Source: Nostoc sp. FACHB-280 (lineage in GTDB: Bacteria; Cyanobacteriota; Cyanobacteriia; Cyanobacteriales; Nostocaceae). Taken from it: a stretch of DNA of 64,000 bases. Shown here in pieces: positions 27,835 to 36,672 of this stretch. Under the pieces are notes generated by a model. That model was not told the origin of the DNA and did no database searches. It was given only the letters and a program-made list of their open reading frames with translations. The stretch spans positions 180,010 through 244,009 of the forward strand of contig NZ_JACJSD010000005.1 of the NCBI RefSeq assembly GCF_014697615.1. Direction: 5' to 3'. The first letter of the stretch is position 1. The number at the start of each line of letters is the position of its first letter. The position numbers were made by a program, and so were the translations under genes.

Positions 27835-28065
27835 TCACTTTGTCTTTTCTTCCAGATATTGTTCAATATCAGCCACTGCATCCTCAAAAGCAGCTAAATC
27901 AATTTCTGTTAAATCATCAGCTAGTTCAATATCGATTGGTTCTTCAATCTGGGTTTCGTCCTCTTCAGTCAGACCTTGCTGTAGAATACCTTCCAACTGG
28001 TTGAGAGATTGTTCAAACTCTTGATTAGCGGCGCGGCGCTGTTGATGATCATTTTGCTCCATCAT
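27835..28065 (-). CDS. Small acidic conserved protein
   Basis: Starting at the ATG at 28065 (or the adjacent ATG at 28062), the product has about 76 residues and is very acidic: EFEQSLNQLEGILQQGLTEED, then IDIELADDLTEIDLAAFEDAVADIEQYLEEK. It is probably helical. A longer frame upstream (to 28143) adds an unlikely Cys-rich stretch. No recognisable domain is present. Its stop is 8 bases from that of the methyltransferase. Confidence 0.55.
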   Translation of the reverse strand: MMEQNDHQQRRAANQEFEQSLNQLEGILQQGLTEEDETQIEEPIDIELADDLTEIDLAAFEDAVADIEQYLEEKTK

Positions 28066-28280
28066 ACTGACTGAAAAATATTGATTTACTAACTTTAGTT
28101 TTAAATTGCAATTCCTACAAACTTCTATTTTGCATATATACAACCTTGATGGCTATCTGCTGTATCTACTTTACACATTTAGCACTTAAGTATGAATCCG
28201 CAAAATCAAGGGATTAGGCGATCGCATTCCTCGATAAACTGCAAACATTCCAAAATTCGATTGACAAACTCCACATACAC

Positions 28281-28308
28281 TAATTAGCATTTAATTAAGT
28301 GCTAATTA
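28281..28308. promoter_or_regulatory. Perfect 9-bp inverted repeat, likely Phd operator
   Basis: TAATTAGCA (28281-28289) and TGCTAATTA (28300-28308) flank a 10-base spacer that includes the palindrome TTAATTAA. It lies 9 bases before the antitoxin ATG and just after a TTGACA at 28261-28266 that could be a -35 element. Antitoxins of this class usually bind such sites to repress their own operon. Confidence 0.6.
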
Positions 28309-28317
28309 AATGTTTAT

Positions 28318-28725
28318 ATGCTAATAAACTTATCAAAAGATATACATTCTCTCACCGAGTTTAAGCGTAATACTACTGAGTTTTTACAAAGGCTCAAAGA
28401 AACAAAACATCCGTTAGTCCTGACTGTCAACGGAAAAGCAGAGTTGGTTGTTCAAGATGCGGAATCTTATCAAGAACTTTTAGATGCTGCTGAATTAGTA
28501 GCAACCTTAAAGGAAATTAAACTTGCTTTGGAACAAATGCAGCCAGGACAAGGAGAAAAAGCAGAAAATTTTTTCCATGAACTGGAACAAGAAATCCGCG
28601 AATTGTTACCAAAACGCTATAGAAAACGTGATGAAGTGCTGAGTCGTATTCGTCAACGAGTCGAGGCTTTACCGATAGAAACAGAAAGCCGTGTACAGAC
28701 TTGGAAATCAGCAGGACAATCCTGA
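28318..28725 (+). CDS. Phd/YefM-type antitoxin
   Basis: Residues 1-60 (NLSKDIHSLTEFKRNTTEFLQ, then PLVLTVNGKAELVVQDAESYQELLD) are the DNA-binding Phd/YefM fold. The C-terminal part (to 135) is a long basic and acidic helix region with KRYRKRDEVLSRIRQRVEALP, longer than in most Phd proteins, and should wrap the toxin. The start ATG follows the palindromic operator. The stop overlaps the toxin's ATG (TGATG at 28723-28727), giving fixed stoichiometry. In Phd systems the antitoxin is unstable and autoregulates; that is family knowledge. Confidence 0.85.
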   Translation: MLINLSKDIHSLTEFKRNTTEFLQRLKETKHPLVLTVNGKAELVVQDAESYQELLDAAELVATLKEIKLALEQMQPGQGEKAENFFHELEQEIRELLPKRYRKRDEVLSRIRQRVEALPIETESRVQTWKSAGQS

Positions 28726-29117
28726 TGGTGATTGATACGATGGTATTTGCCTATGCACTCTTGCGCGTAGAAAACAGGTATGAACAGGCAATAGCAGCTT
28801 TAGAAACTGTAGATCAAATTGTAGTGCCAGATTCGTTGTTTGCCGAGTTGGGAAATGTAATCTGGCAGTGGATACAATTTAGGCAACTGCCATTGCAAAT
28901 AGGTTTAGATACGCTACAAGATGCTGAGGCACTAGTTGATGTGATGATTCCTAGTTCTCAGATTCGAGATGCAGCTTTAAGGCTGGCAGTTGAGGCAAGT
29001 CATTCATTCTACGATACGTTATTCGTAGCAGCAGCAATTCAATCTGATACTCAAGTGTTAACTTATGATCAAAAACTAGCGGCTAAGTTTGGCGATCGCA
29101 TTATATTGCTGGAATAG
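28725..29117 (+). CDS. PIN domain toxin (VapC-like)
   Basis: The gene starts at an ATG overlapping the antitoxin's stop. The 130-residue product begins MVIDTMVFAYALL, with the first PIN acidic residue at Asp4. It continues with AELGNVIWQW (conserved Glu), HSFYDTLFVAAA (conserved Asp) and VLTYDQKLAAKFGDRI (last Asp). These are the metal-binding residues of PIN ribonucleases, so it is probably an RNase that cleaves tRNA or mRNA when the antitoxin is lost. Pairing of a PIN toxin with a Phd-type rather than a VapB-type antitoxin is a common variant in cyanobacteria. Confidence 0.88.
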   Translation: MVIDTMVFAYALLRVENRYEQAIAALETVDQIVVPDSLFAELGNVIWQWIQFRQLPLQIGLDTLQDAEALVDVMIPSSQIRDAALRLAVEASHSFYDTLFVAAAIQSDTQVLTYDQKLAAKFGDRIILLE

Positions 29118-29276
29118 ATGACAAAACAGTTGATAGAGGATGTTTTCAACGATAGCGATCGCCTTCATAACTCCATCATTCCACCTCAGAACACGAAACT
29201 TCGAGCTTGAAACTACACTCTTGCGCTCTTCTTTGCGACTTTGCGCCTTTGCGCGAGATAAAAAAAGATATGGGAC

Positions 29277-30911
29277 TCAATATGATTGTTCTGAGGAGAG
29301 GCGATCGCGTAAAACTGCTAAATTTTCACGCACAGTAACGGTATTTGGATGATTTGCCCCTAACCGTCTCTCTAAAATATCTAAAGCTTGGATAAACAAA
29401 GGTTCGGCTTCGCTGTATCTACCTTGGAAACGGTAGAGATTAGCTAGGTTGTTGAGGCTAGTGGCGACAGAGGGATGTTCTTCACCTAGTAGTTTAAGTC
29501 TGAGTGCTAATGCTTGGCTTTGTAAAGATTCGGCTTCGCTGTACCTATCTTGGGAAATGTATAGTTCTGCCAGGTTGTTGAGGCTAAGTGCAACATCAGG
29601 ATGTTCTTCACCCAAGAGTTTAAGTCTGAGTGCTAATGCTTGGCTTTGCAAAGGCTCAGCTTCGCTGTATCTACCTTGGGAACTGTAGAGATTAGCTAGG
29701 TTGTTGAGGCTAAGTGCAACATCAGGATGTTCTTCACCCAAGAGTTTGCGCCTGAGTGCCAATGCCTGGTTGTGCAAAGATTCGGCTTCACTGTACTTAC
29801 CTTGGGAATTGTAGAGTTCTGCCAAGTTATTAAGACTAGTGGCGACAGAGGGATGTTCTTCGCCTAGTAGTTTGCGCTTAAGTACCAAAGCTTCGATGTA
29901 AAAAGGTTCAGCTTCACTGTATTTACCTTGGGAAGTATAGAGATTAGCTAGGTTGTTGAGGTTAATGGCGACATCAAGATGTTCTTCACCCAGTAGTTTG
30001 CGGTTGAGTGCCAAAGCTTCGATACAGAAAGGTTCAGCTTCACTGTATTTACCTTGGGAACGATAGAGATTAGCTAAGTTATTGAGGCTAATGGCGAGGT
30101 CTTTCTCTAAACCTAATTCTTTCTGCAATTCTACAGCTTTGCTTAAATACTTAATGCCTAATTCTTGCTCTTTTTTATAATCTTGAAACTCACCATGATT
30201 GAGTCTTTTTCTATAAATATCGCCTAAGCTAAAGTATAAAGTTGCTAAAGTTGCATCTTTAACACCGCGCTGTTCTAAATCTTGAATAAAGCCTTGCAAA
30301 TCTTCTATGGGTAATAAATAATCATTATCATCATCAAAACCTGATAATTCATTACCTGTAAAAGCAAACCGAATCGGTTCTAATTCTCTAGCAGCAACAG
30401 TATTTTTCCTTCTAGATACAAACCGAAAAACACCATTGCGCCAACTCCAAAAATCAGGCGCTTTTTTAATTAACTCAACCAATATTTGATTAGTCACCCA
30501 CAAGACGATCGCAAAAGGAAATTCCCTTAACCCTTCCCTAGTCCACTGCAAATAACCGAAAAAAATCTCTTGTTCTGAACGTTCCTCACCCAGCTTCAAA
30601 AAATGAAGCTGTTCTGCACCAGTCACACTAATTACTGCTGGGTTATGTTGCTGCAAATATTCTTCAGATTCTACTAGTTTAGCAACAGCCGCCCTCAAAC
30701 TAGGTTCACCCCTTGCCAATGTCGTCCGAAAGCATCGAATTTGCGGCTGTAATTCTGCCTCATACTGAGCAATAATCTCATCCCGAAAACTAGCATCATC
30801 ACAAACACCGATTAGCAAATTTAAGCGATTTGCTTTAGCATCAATCGAAACTATTAAGTCATCATAAGCATCTCTATTTTCATCATCTATGAGTAAATCA
30901 TCATTCATCAT
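29277..30911 (-). CDS. TPR scaffold protein with STAND-associated-type N-domain
   Basis: The 544-residue protein has an N-terminal domain (1-165) without a Walker A. It includes the block FPFAIVLWVTNQI...KAPDFWSW at 131-157, matched at nearly the same position (126-152) in the giant WD40 protein at 45744. After an acidic linker come one or two ordinary TPRs and then about seven 42-residue kinesin-light-chain-type TPRs (LNNLANLYxSQGKYSEAEPL...LLGEEHP), nearly identical to each other. Its start lies inside the end of the ATPase gene (11-base overlap), so the two are coupled. I infer a protein-binding scaffold controlled by the ATPase. Confidence 0.82.
   Translation of the reverse strand: MMNDDLLIDDENRDAYDDLIVSIDAKANRLNLLIGVCDDASFRDEIIAQYEAELQPQIRCFRTTLARGEPSLRAAVAKLVESEEYLQQHNPAVISVTGAEQLHFLKLGEERSEQEIFFGYLQWTREGLREFPFAIVLWVTNQILVELIKKAPDFWSWRNGVFRFVSRRKNTVAARELEPIRFAFTGNELSGFDDDNDYLLPIEDLQGFIQDLEQRGVKDATLATLYFSLGDIYRKRLNHGEFQDYKKEQELGIKYLSKAVELQKELGLEKDLAISLNNLANLYRSQGKYSEAEPFCIEALALNRKLLGEEHLDVAINLNNLANLYTSQGKYSEAEPFYIEALVLKRKLLGEEHPSVATSLNNLAELYNSQGKYSEAESLHNQALALRRKLLGEEHPDVALSLNNLANLYSSQGRYSEAEPLQSQALALRLKLLGEEHPDVALSLNNLAELYISQDRYSEAESLQSQALALRLKLLGEEHPSVATSLNNLANLYRFQGRYSEAEPLFIQALDILERRLGANHPNTVTVRENLAVLRDRLSSEQSY
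29350..30110 (-). repeat. 126-bp coding tandem repeat (TPR units)
   Basis: About six consecutive 126-base units inside the TPR gene share long identical blocks, for example TTGTTGAGGCTA and GGATGTTCTTCACC on the plus strand. The similarity at DNA level indicates recent duplication or gene conversion within the array. Confidence 0.75.
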
Positions 30912-32193
30912 TAATCAACCCCCTACGTCTCAAAGTTTCTACTATAATGGGGTGAACATCATACCAAGTTTCATCATTACGATATTCCAAAACATACAAC
31001 CCATGCAGCAAGTCTAGAAACTCTAGTTGCTTTGGATCATCAGGCATAAAATTCTCGTAAATACTTTGCAAAACTTCAAATTCGACTTTTCCTAAGCGAA
31101 TAGAATAATCATTGCGAATTTTATTAATTGCTTGTTCTAGAATACTGTCATCAATTACAACTTTTTCATCTGGTTTACGCCGAATAAGTCGCAAACATAT
31201 ACGGCAGCATTCATTAGCTATCCTAATTAGCTCTCTCAATACTCCCCCACTTTGAACAACAAGCTTCTCTACTGTTGTTTTTTCTATCAAATCACTAGGA
31301 ATCCGCTTTTGTAATATTTCACAAAGTAGGTTTTTTACTTCAGCGCGAGGATGAGCATCAGGCAGACGATTTTTACCTTTCTCAAACACCTTCAAAACAG
31401 GCATGACTACAATTTGGTCATTTGTTTCTATTGTAATGATAGTAGCCAAAAAAGTTTCTCTGATTACAGCAATTGGAATAGTATAAATAATCCGAAAATT
31501 AGGTTGAAATAGAGCTTTAATATTATCTCGATAAATATCATTAACTCTTGCCAAGTCTAGTTTATCTATGTCATCGATAATAACTATAATTTCTTTTTTA
31601 GTAGCAGTTTGAATCAAAGCAGCAATTTCATTAATCCGCGCGACTAAATCCGATATTTTGCGTTCAAATTCCTGTGTAATTTCTTCTCTAACTTTGGCAT
31701 CAGCTTTTAATTGAGCTTTCAGAACAGTGAGCAAATTAAAATCCGCCTCAAGTCCGCCTCCTAATTCTGTCTCTACAGTCCGAGTGTGCTTTGCAAACCA
31801 ACCGTAGATTTGCTCTTTAGTAGATTTAGGTATTTCTACTTTACGTGCTTCGGCTTCAGACATTAAATTAAGCGCGATCGCAAATAAAATATTGATATGA
31901 TTAACAGCCGACATTTCAATACTGTCAGCAATAGAAAATAACACTACAAAATAATTATCTTTAATCTGCTTACTAAACTCAGCCAACAAAGAAGACTTAC
32001 CACATCCTCGATGACCAGTAAATACAATCTTGCCATCACCATTCGGGCTATCTTCAACTAACTGTATTAAATCTGCTATTAAATCACCACCATAATCTAC
32101 TCGAAACTGCTCCATTTCCTTCTCGTGCATTAGTGGAAACAATTCGAGATTGCTATATGCTTCCTTAAAAGACTTTAATAATTCATCAGACAT
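30901..32193 (-). CDS. P-loop ATPase, partner of TPR protein
   Basis: The 430-residue protein carries Walker A FTGHRGCGKSSLL (58-70), Walker B IIVIIDDIDKLDL (202-214) and a sensor-like RIIYTIPIAVI (235-245). The C-terminal part has QSGGVLRELIRIANECCRI, a lid-type helix bundle, and a winged-helix-like end LHGLYVLEYRNDETWYDVHPIIVETL. All of these blocks have counterparts in the ATPase at 50885-52216. It resembles AAA/ORC- and KAP-type NTPases that act as switches. It is the first gene of a two-gene operon with the TPR protein. A role in conflict or stress signalling is inference. Confidence 0.85.
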   Translation of the reverse strand: MSDELLKSFKEAYSNLELFPLMHEKEMEQFRVDYGGDLIADLIQLVEDSPNGDGKIVFTGHRGCGKSSLLAEFSKQIKDNYFVVLFSIADSIEMSAVNHINILFAIALNLMSEAEARKVEIPKSTKEQIYGWFAKHTRTVETELGGGLEADFNLLTVLKAQLKADAKVREEITQEFERKISDLVARINEIAALIQTATKKEIIVIIDDIDKLDLARVNDIYRDNIKALFQPNFRIIYTIPIAVIRETFLATIITIETNDQIVVMPVLKVFEKGKNRLPDAHPRAEVKNLLCEILQKRIPSDLIEKTTVEKLVVQSGGVLRELIRIANECCRICLRLIRRKPDEKVVIDDSILEQAINKIRNDYSIRLGKVEFEVLQSIYENFMPDDPKQLEFLDLLHGLYVLEYRNDETWYDVHPIIVETLRRRGLINDE

Positions 32194-32363
32194 AAGGTTT
32201 TACTGTAGAAATTAACTTATTCATATCATCACCCATCCGCGCAAAAGTGGAAATTAAACTCCGCGTTAAAAAACATTACCCCCCTCCGCCGCCGGAGAGG
32301 GGTTAGAAATGAGACATTAAAATTCCCACTAGCTGACACTTAGCACTCAGCACTCAGCACTAA

Positions 32364-32891
32364 TTAATAAGCGTCTTGTAACTCATAAAAATCAGGCGAG
32401 ATGTAATCTTTCCGCAAAGGCCAACCCACCCAATCTTCCGGCATTAAAATCCGCTTCAGGTTAGGATGTCCTTCGTAGACTATGCCGAACATATCGTAGG
32501 TTTCGCGTTCTTGCCAGTCTGCGGTTTTCCAAATCCAGTAAACTGAAGGGATTCGGGGATTTTCTCTGGGGAGGAATACCTTAACTCGCACTTCTTCTGG
32601 TTTATCAGCATTATCACCAACTTTGACTAAGTGATATACGCTGACTAAATCCTGTCCTGGGCCAAGGTCAATACCTGATTGAAATTGGAGATAATTAAAC
32701 CCATAAGCATACAAAGCTGTAGCAATGGGTAGTAAAAATTCTGGCCCGACTTTAATAATCTCTACACCATTTTTATCCGGCGCTAAAGATTCATGATCAA
32801 AGCCATTTTCTGCTAACCATTGCGAAATCGGCCCAGCCGAAACTAAAGCATCTTGTCCTGCGGGTACTGGTTTAGATTCTTCATCAGCCAC
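32364..32891 (-). CDS. ndhJ: NAD(P)H-quinone oxidoreductase subunit J
   Basis: The 175-residue protein has [27 protein letters not shown], the signature of the 30-kDa subunit (NuoC/NdhJ), and ends with the short tail [18 protein letters not shown]. It forms part of the hydrophilic arm of the thylakoid NDH-1 complex in cyclic electron flow and respiration. It starts with GTG (32889-32891) and overlaps ndhK by 8 bases. It is the last gene of the ndhC-ndhK-ndhJ operon. Confidence 0.97.
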   Translation of the reverse strand: MADEESKPVPAGQDALVSAGPISQWLAENGFDHESLAPDKNGVEIIKVGPEFLLPIATALYAYGFNYLQFQSGIDLGPGQDLVSVYHLVKVGDNADKPEEVRVKVFLPRENPRIPSVYWIWKTADWQERETYDMFGIVYEGHPNLKRILMPEDWVGWPLRKDYISPDFYELQDAY

Positions 32892-33618
32892 GGTTCAATT
32901 CCTCCTTGGTTTGAGAAGTTAGCAGCGCAGGTGGTACTGGTAAACCAATTGCTTCTGTTAATTCTTTGGGTGGAGTGAAGCGAGTTTCTGACTGCATATA
33001 CTTGCCAGTTAAAATTTCTGCGACTGGCTTCAAGTTGTGAGTTGTACTGTAAAAGCGGTGGGTTTGCTTGATTTGAGCGCGTTCTTGCATGGAATCATTA
33101 GCAATTTTCTTCCGCAGCTTAATGATTGCATCAATAATCGCTTCGGGACGTGGAGGACAACCAGGTAGATACACATCTACCGGAATTAACTTATCAACTC
33201 CGCGTACAGCTGTGGGAGAATCGACGCTGAACATCCCGCCAGTAATTGTACAAGCGCCCATAGCAATCACATATTTTGGCTCAGGCATTTGTTCATAAAG
33301 ACGCACTAACTGGGGTGCCATCTTCATAGTGATTGTGCCGGCGGTAATAATCAAGTCAGCTTGACGGGGGCTGGAACGGGGAATTAAACCAAAGCGGTCA
33401 AAGTCAAACCGAGAGCCAATTAAAGCTGCAAACTCAATAAAGCAGCAAGCTGTCCCAAACAGCAAAGGCCAAAGACTGGAAAGCCTAGCCCAGTTGTAGA
33501 GGTCATCAACCGTTGTCAAGATAATATTTTCTGAAAGGTCTTGAGTGACTGTCGGACGCTCAATGGGGTTGATGATTTGCTCTTTGTTTTGGGTGCTTAA
33601 ATCAGAATTCAAGACCAT
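32884..33618 (-). CDS. ndhK: NAD(P)H-quinone oxidoreductase subunit K
   Basis: NdhK (NuoB-like) carries the N2 iron-sulfur cluster that passes electrons to plastoquinone. The cluster ligands are in [10 protein letters not shown] (tandem Cys), [11 protein letters not shown] and [13 protein letters not shown]. The 244-residue length is usual for cyanobacteria, including a variable tail after about residue 185. It overlaps ndhC by 10 bases and ndhJ by 8, so translation is tightly coupled. Confidence 0.97.
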   Translation of the reverse strand: MVLNSDLSTQNKEQIINPIERPTVTQDLSENIILTTVDDLYNWARLSSLWPLLFGTACCFIEFAALIGSRFDFDRFGLIPRSSPRQADLIITAGTITMKMAPQLVRLYEQMPEPKYVIAMGACTITGGMFSVDSPTAVRGVDKLIPVDVYLPGCPPRPEAIIDAIIKLRKKIANDSMQERAQIKQTHRFYSTTHNLKPVAEILTGKYMQSETRFTPPKELTEAIGLPVPPALLTSQTKEELNRG

Positions 33619-33971
33619 TCCAAAGCTCCTTTACGCCATGCGTAAACTAAAGCAATTACAAGAATTGCAATAAAAATTAGCGCCTCAATGAATGCTAATA
33701 GCCCTAAACGGTTGAAAGCAACCGCCCAAGGATACAAAAACACAGTTTCTACGTCAAAGACGACAAAAACCAGCGCAAACATGTAGTAGCGAATGTTGAA
33801 CTGAATCCAGGCTCCACCGATGGGTTCCATCCCAGATTCATAAGTTGTGCGGCGTTCCAGGCTGTTACCACTGGGTCTGAGAAGCTTGGAAGCAGAAAGC
33901 GCCAGGGCTGGCACTAGGCTACAGATAATTAAGAAGCCTAGGAAGTACTCGTAACCGCTAAGGACAAACAC
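33609..33971 (-). CDS. ndhC: NAD(P)H-quinone oxidoreductase subunit 3
   Basis: A 120-residue membrane protein with three transmembrane helices (9-29, 63-83, 92-112) and the conserved loop [20 protein letters not shown]. It links the hydrophilic and membrane arms of NDH-1. The start is GTG (33969-33971). It heads the ndhC-K-J operon; the region to 34166 holds its promoter, divergent from rubredoxin. Confidence 0.97.
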   Translation of the reverse strand: MFVLSGYEYFLGFLIICSLVPALALSASKLLRPSGNSLERRTTYESGMEPIGGAWIQFNIRYYMFALVFVVFDVETVFLYPWAVAFNRLGLLAFIEALIFIAILVIALVYAWRKGALEWS

Positions 33972-34166
33972 AATGAATTTCTACCGCTTATGGTGTAAAT
34001 AACGCTGTTACTTTCTTTTACATTATATCTTTTCGAGTTTTCTGAAATCTGGGAAACAGACGGATTTCAGGTATTTGATTCGTTTGTATGAGTGATAGAA
34101 AAGTCTAACAGTTATGTCATAATTTTTAACGTATATTTAATAATTCCCCTCTGGGAGACCTTAGCC

Positions 34167-34502
34167 ATGAGCGAACAAGCTGTTGAGACTCCAGCGTTAG
34201 ACCGCTATGAGTGTCGCGCCTGCGGTTATGTTTATGAACCTGAGAAGGGAGATGATAAGCATGATATCCCTTCCGGGACACTGTTTACAGAGTTGCCTGT
34301 AAACTGGCGTTGTCCAGTTTGTAGTGCTAAAAAAACTGCTTTTACCAATATTGGCCCGGCTGGTACAGCATCTGGTTTTAAAGAAAATCTGGGGTTTGGT
34401 TTGGGTGTAAACAAGCTGACTCCAGGGCAGAAGAATATCTTAATTTTTGGGGCTTTGGCTCTAGCTTTCTTGTTCTTTATCAGTCTTTACGGCTTACAAT
34501 AA
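34167..34502 (+). CDS. rubA: Membrane-anchored rubredoxin (PSII assembly)
   Basis: I start at the ATG at 34167 after a GGGAG motif, because residues upstream are not rubredoxin-like. The 111-residue protein has the two iron-binding knuckles CRACGYVYEP and CPVCSAKK, then a flexible linker and a C-terminal membrane helix NILIFGALALAFLFFISLYG. In cyanobacteria and plants, RubA/RBD1 is needed for photosystem assembly. It lies directly before ycf48 and the psbE operon, a conserved cyanobacterial arrangement. Confidence 0.95.
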   Translation: MSEQAVETPALDRYECRACGYVYEPEKGDDKHDIPSGTLFTELPVNWRCPVCSAKKTAFTNIGPAGTASGFKENLGFGLGVNKLTPGQKNILIFGALALAFLFFISLYGLQ

Positions 34503-34592
34503 GACCCGCTATCTTGCTTTACCGATTTTAGAGAGCGATCGCATCTCTTCAGGTAAAACTTAAACGAATTTAGAAAACACTAAGAAATACTG

Positions 34593-35615
34593 ATGCAATC
34601 CATTGTGAAAAGTTGGCAACGCATAATTGCCTGTTTGATAGTAGTTGTTTTGTGTATAGGTTGTAGTAAAGTGCCTTCCACTAGCTTCAACCCTTGGGAA
34701 ATTATTACTGTGCCAACCAACGAGAAGTTGCTAGATATCGCTTTTACCCAAGATTCTCAACATGGTTTTTTAGTAGGTAGTAACTCTACCCTATTAGAAA
34801 CTCAAGACGGTGGGAAAAATTGGCAACCCTTGTCCTTAGCACTGGATGATTCTCGATATCGCTTTGATTCTGTCAGTTTTTCTGGCAAAGAAGGTTGGAT
34901 AGTTGGCGAACCTTCCCTACTGCTGCATACCACCGATGAAGGCCATTCTTGGTCACGTATTCCTTTAAGCGAAAAGTTACCTGGTAATCCCATTTCTGTT
35001 CACGCAGTGGGAAGCAACTCCGCGGAAATGGCTACAGATGTGGGCGCAATTTACAAAACTACTGATGGTGGTAAAAATTGGAAAGCCCAAGTCGAAGCTG
35101 CTGTTGGTGTGGTACGGAATATGCAGCGTTCTGCTGATGGTAAATATGTCGCAGTTTCGGCTAAGGGTAGCTTTTACTCGACTTGGGAACCAGGACAAAA
35201 TGCTTGGGTTCCTCATAACCGCAACAGTTCGCGGCGTGTAGAAAACATGGGTTTCAATGACAACAATCAACTGTGGTTATTAGCCAGAGGTGGTTTAGTG
35301 CAGTTTAGTGAACCCAATAACGCCGAAGAATGGCAAGAAGCTTTATATCCAGAGTTATCCACCAGTTGGGGTTTACTGGATTTGGCATATCGCACACCCG
35401 AAGAACTGTGGATAGGCGGTGGTAGCGGTAACTTGCTGCGGAGTATTGATGGTGGTAAAACCTGGGAAAAAGACCGTGAGGTGGAACAGGTAGCCGCTAA
35501 TCTATATAAGATAGTCTTTCTCAGTCCCGACCAAGGATTTATCATTGGCGATCGCGGTGTATTGCTGAAATATAACGCTGGGGCTGAAAAAACTGCGTCA
35601 GAAAAAGCAGCTTAG
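34593..35615 (+). CDS. ycf48: Photosystem II assembly factor Ycf48 (HCF136)
   Basis: The 340-residue protein has a lipoprotein signal (IACLIVVVLCIGC, Cys24) and seven beta-propeller blades with the recurrent pattern TxDGGKxW (LETQDGGKNWQPL, KTTDGGKNWKAQ, RSIDGGKTWEKD). It binds pre-D1 and cytochrome b559 on the lumenal side during early PSII reaction-centre assembly. Its position between rubA and psbE fits this role, with 90 and 120 bases of spacing. The start ATG at 34593 is well placed. Confidence 0.97.
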   Translation: MQSIVKSWQRIIACLIVVVLCIGCSKVPSTSFNPWEIITVPTNEKLLDIAFTQDSQHGFLVGSNSTLLETQDGGKNWQPLSLALDDSRYRFDSVSFSGKEGWIVGEPSLLLHTTDEGHSWSRIPLSEKLPGNPISVHAVGSNSAEMATDVGAIYKTTDGGKNWKAQVEAAVGVVRNMQRSADGKYVAVSAKGSFYSTWEPGQNAWVPHNRNSSRRVENMGFNDNNQLWLLARGGLVQFSEPNNAEEWQEALYPELSTSWGLLDLAYRTPEELWIGGGSGNLLRSIDGGKTWEKDREVEQVAANLYKIVFLSPDQGFIIGDRGVLLKYNAGAEKTASEKAA

Positions 35616-35667
35616 ACATAACCAAAGTTTAAGTGTTAATTCTGATTTATGAGAACAGCGTTGCAAG

Positions 35668-35698
35668 TTGTAACTCTTTCTAAACTTTGTAGGATAAT
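35668..35698 (+). promoter_or_regulatory. Possible psbE operon promoter
   Basis: TTGTAA (35668-35673), a 16-base spacer and TAGGAT (35690-35695), overlapping GATAAT (35693-35698), lie about 40 bases before the psbE start. The elements are only moderately like the sigma-70 consensus. Confidence 0.35.
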
Positions 35699-35735
35699 AA
35701 ACTCAATAACAGTCTTTGTGAAGGTAGGGATCTAA

Positions 35736-35984
35736 ATGTCAGGTACCACTGGAGAACGTCCGTTTTCGGACATTATTACCAGCATTCGTTACTGGGTAAT
35801 TCACAGCATCACCATCCCAGCATTATTTATTGCAGGCTGGCTATTTGTTAGCACCGGGCTGGCTTATGATGTATTTGGCACACCTCGTCCTAACGAGTAT
35901 TACACACAAACACGGCAGGAAGTGCCAATTGTGAATAACCGTTATGAAGCCAAGAAACAAGTTGAAAAATTTATTGGAAAGTAG
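35736..35984 (+). CDS. psbE: Cytochrome b559 alpha subunit
   Basis: The 82-residue protein has the heme-binding His in [20 protein letters not shown] and the lumenal [12 protein letters not shown] block. With PsbF it coordinates the b559 heme in the PSII reaction centre and is needed for the earliest assembly step. It is the first gene of psbE-F-L-J. Confidence 0.98.
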   Translation: MSGTTGERPFSDIITSIRYWVIHSITIPALFIAGWLFVSTGLAYDVFGTPRPNEYYTQTRQEVPIVNNRYEAKKQVEKFIGK

Positions 35985-35993
35985 TTTGAAATC

Positions 35994-36131
35994 ATGACTA
36001 GCGGAAATAACATCAATCAACCAGTTACCTATCCAATTTTTACAGTTAGATGGCTGGCAGTTCATACTTTAGGTGTGCCAACCGTGTTTTTCTTGGGCGC
36101 GATCGCCGCAATGCAATTTATTCAACGCTAG
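35994..36131 (+). CDS. psbF: Cytochrome b559 beta subunit
   Basis: Translated by hand: [20 protein letters not shown], then [20 protein letters not shown] and QFIQR, 45 residues. The His in AVHTLG is the second heme ligand. It begins 9 bases after psbE's stop. One transmembrane helix spans the thylakoid membrane. A HIP1 octamer (GCGATCGC) lies inside the coding sequence. Confidence 0.98.
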   Translation: MTSGNNINQPVTYPIFTVRWLAVHTLGVPTVFFLGAIAAMQFIQR

Positions 36132-36140
36132 GAGCAAATC

Positions 36141-36260
36141 ATGGAAAGAACGCCCAATCCCAATAACCAACCGGTTGAACTTAACCGTACTTCTTTATAC
36201 CTGGGATTGCTACTGATTTTTGTTCTAGGTATTCTCTTTTCCAGTTACTTCTTTAACTAA
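36141..36260 (+). CDS. psbL: Photosystem II protein L
   Basis: Translated by hand: [20 protein letters not shown], then [19 protein letters not shown], 39 residues, one transmembrane helix. PsbL lies at the PSII monomer interface and is needed for normal quinone function. A ribosome binding site GGAG lies at 36131-36134. Confidence 0.98.
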   Translation: MERTPNPNNQPVELNRTSLYLGLLLIFVLGILFSSYFFN

Positions 36261-36333
36261 CTGGAACTATTTTTGGGAAACTTTGTTTATCTAAAATTTG
36301 TGTTGATTTGTTGTTAAGGGAGGAGGAAAATCT

Positions 36334-36456
36334 GTGTCTGCTGGAACTGGAAGAATTCCCCTGTGGGTTGTCGCTACAATCGCAGGTTTAGGCGTAATTA
36401 CTGTTGTAGGTATCTTCTTCTACGGAGCCTACGCTGGTATTGGTTCTTCACTATAA
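36334..36456 (+). CDS. psbJ: Photosystem II protein J
   Basis: Translated by hand: [20 protein letters not shown], then [20 protein letters not shown], 40 residues with one transmembrane helix and a GTG start (36334-36336). AGGAGG at 36320-36325 gives a strong ribosome binding site. It ends the psbEFLJ operon; the 73-base gap after psbL is longer than between the other genes. Confidence 0.97.
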   Translation: MSAGTGRIPLWVVATIAGLGVITVVGIFFYGAYAGIGSSL

Positions 36457-36480
36457 AAGTGGTTTGAACCTCATAATATA

Positions 36481-36590
36481 GTAGGAGGCAGAAGGCAGAA
36501 GGCAGGAGGCAGAAGGCAGGAGGTAAAAATTTTATTACTCCTAATTGTTAAAGCTTCCAAAATTTCCTAACATATCTGACTACCGCTATA
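36481..36590 (-). repeat. Dispersed ~80-bp repeat, copy 3, with heptamer tandem repeats
   Basis: On the minus strand it reads ATATAGCGGTAGTCAGATAT...TTTTGGAAGCTT...ACCTCCTGCCTTCTGCC, matching copies 1 and 2 near the protease genes. Units AGGCAGAAGGCAGG repeat at 36481-36524 on the plus strand. Confidence 0.55.
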
Positions 36591-36636
36591 TATCCAATAA
36601 ATTTTCTAGCATCTACTTGTTTAGAAAATAGTACAA

Positions 36637-36672
36637 GAAAACCGCCTGACTCTTGGAGTTAGGCGGTATTTT
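36637..36672. terminator. Bidirectional terminator hairpin between psbJ and psaI
   Basis: ACCGCCTGACT (36641-36651) pairs with AGTTAGGCGGT (36657-36667) around a CTTGG loop, with one G-T pair. A short T-rich tail follows on the plus strand and TTTTC on the minus strand, so it can end both converging transcripts. Confidence 0.75.

Noticed and set aside
29140..29352. 70-codon plus-strand frame after the PIN toxin
   Set aside because: Composed of CTTTGCGACTTTGCGCC-type filler and antisense TPR-gene sequence; no support.
29350..30110. Regular repeats considered as a possible CRISPR array
   Set aside because: The period is 126 bases, in frame, and codes for TPR units; no short direct repeats with unique spacers or cas genes are visible anywhere in the window.
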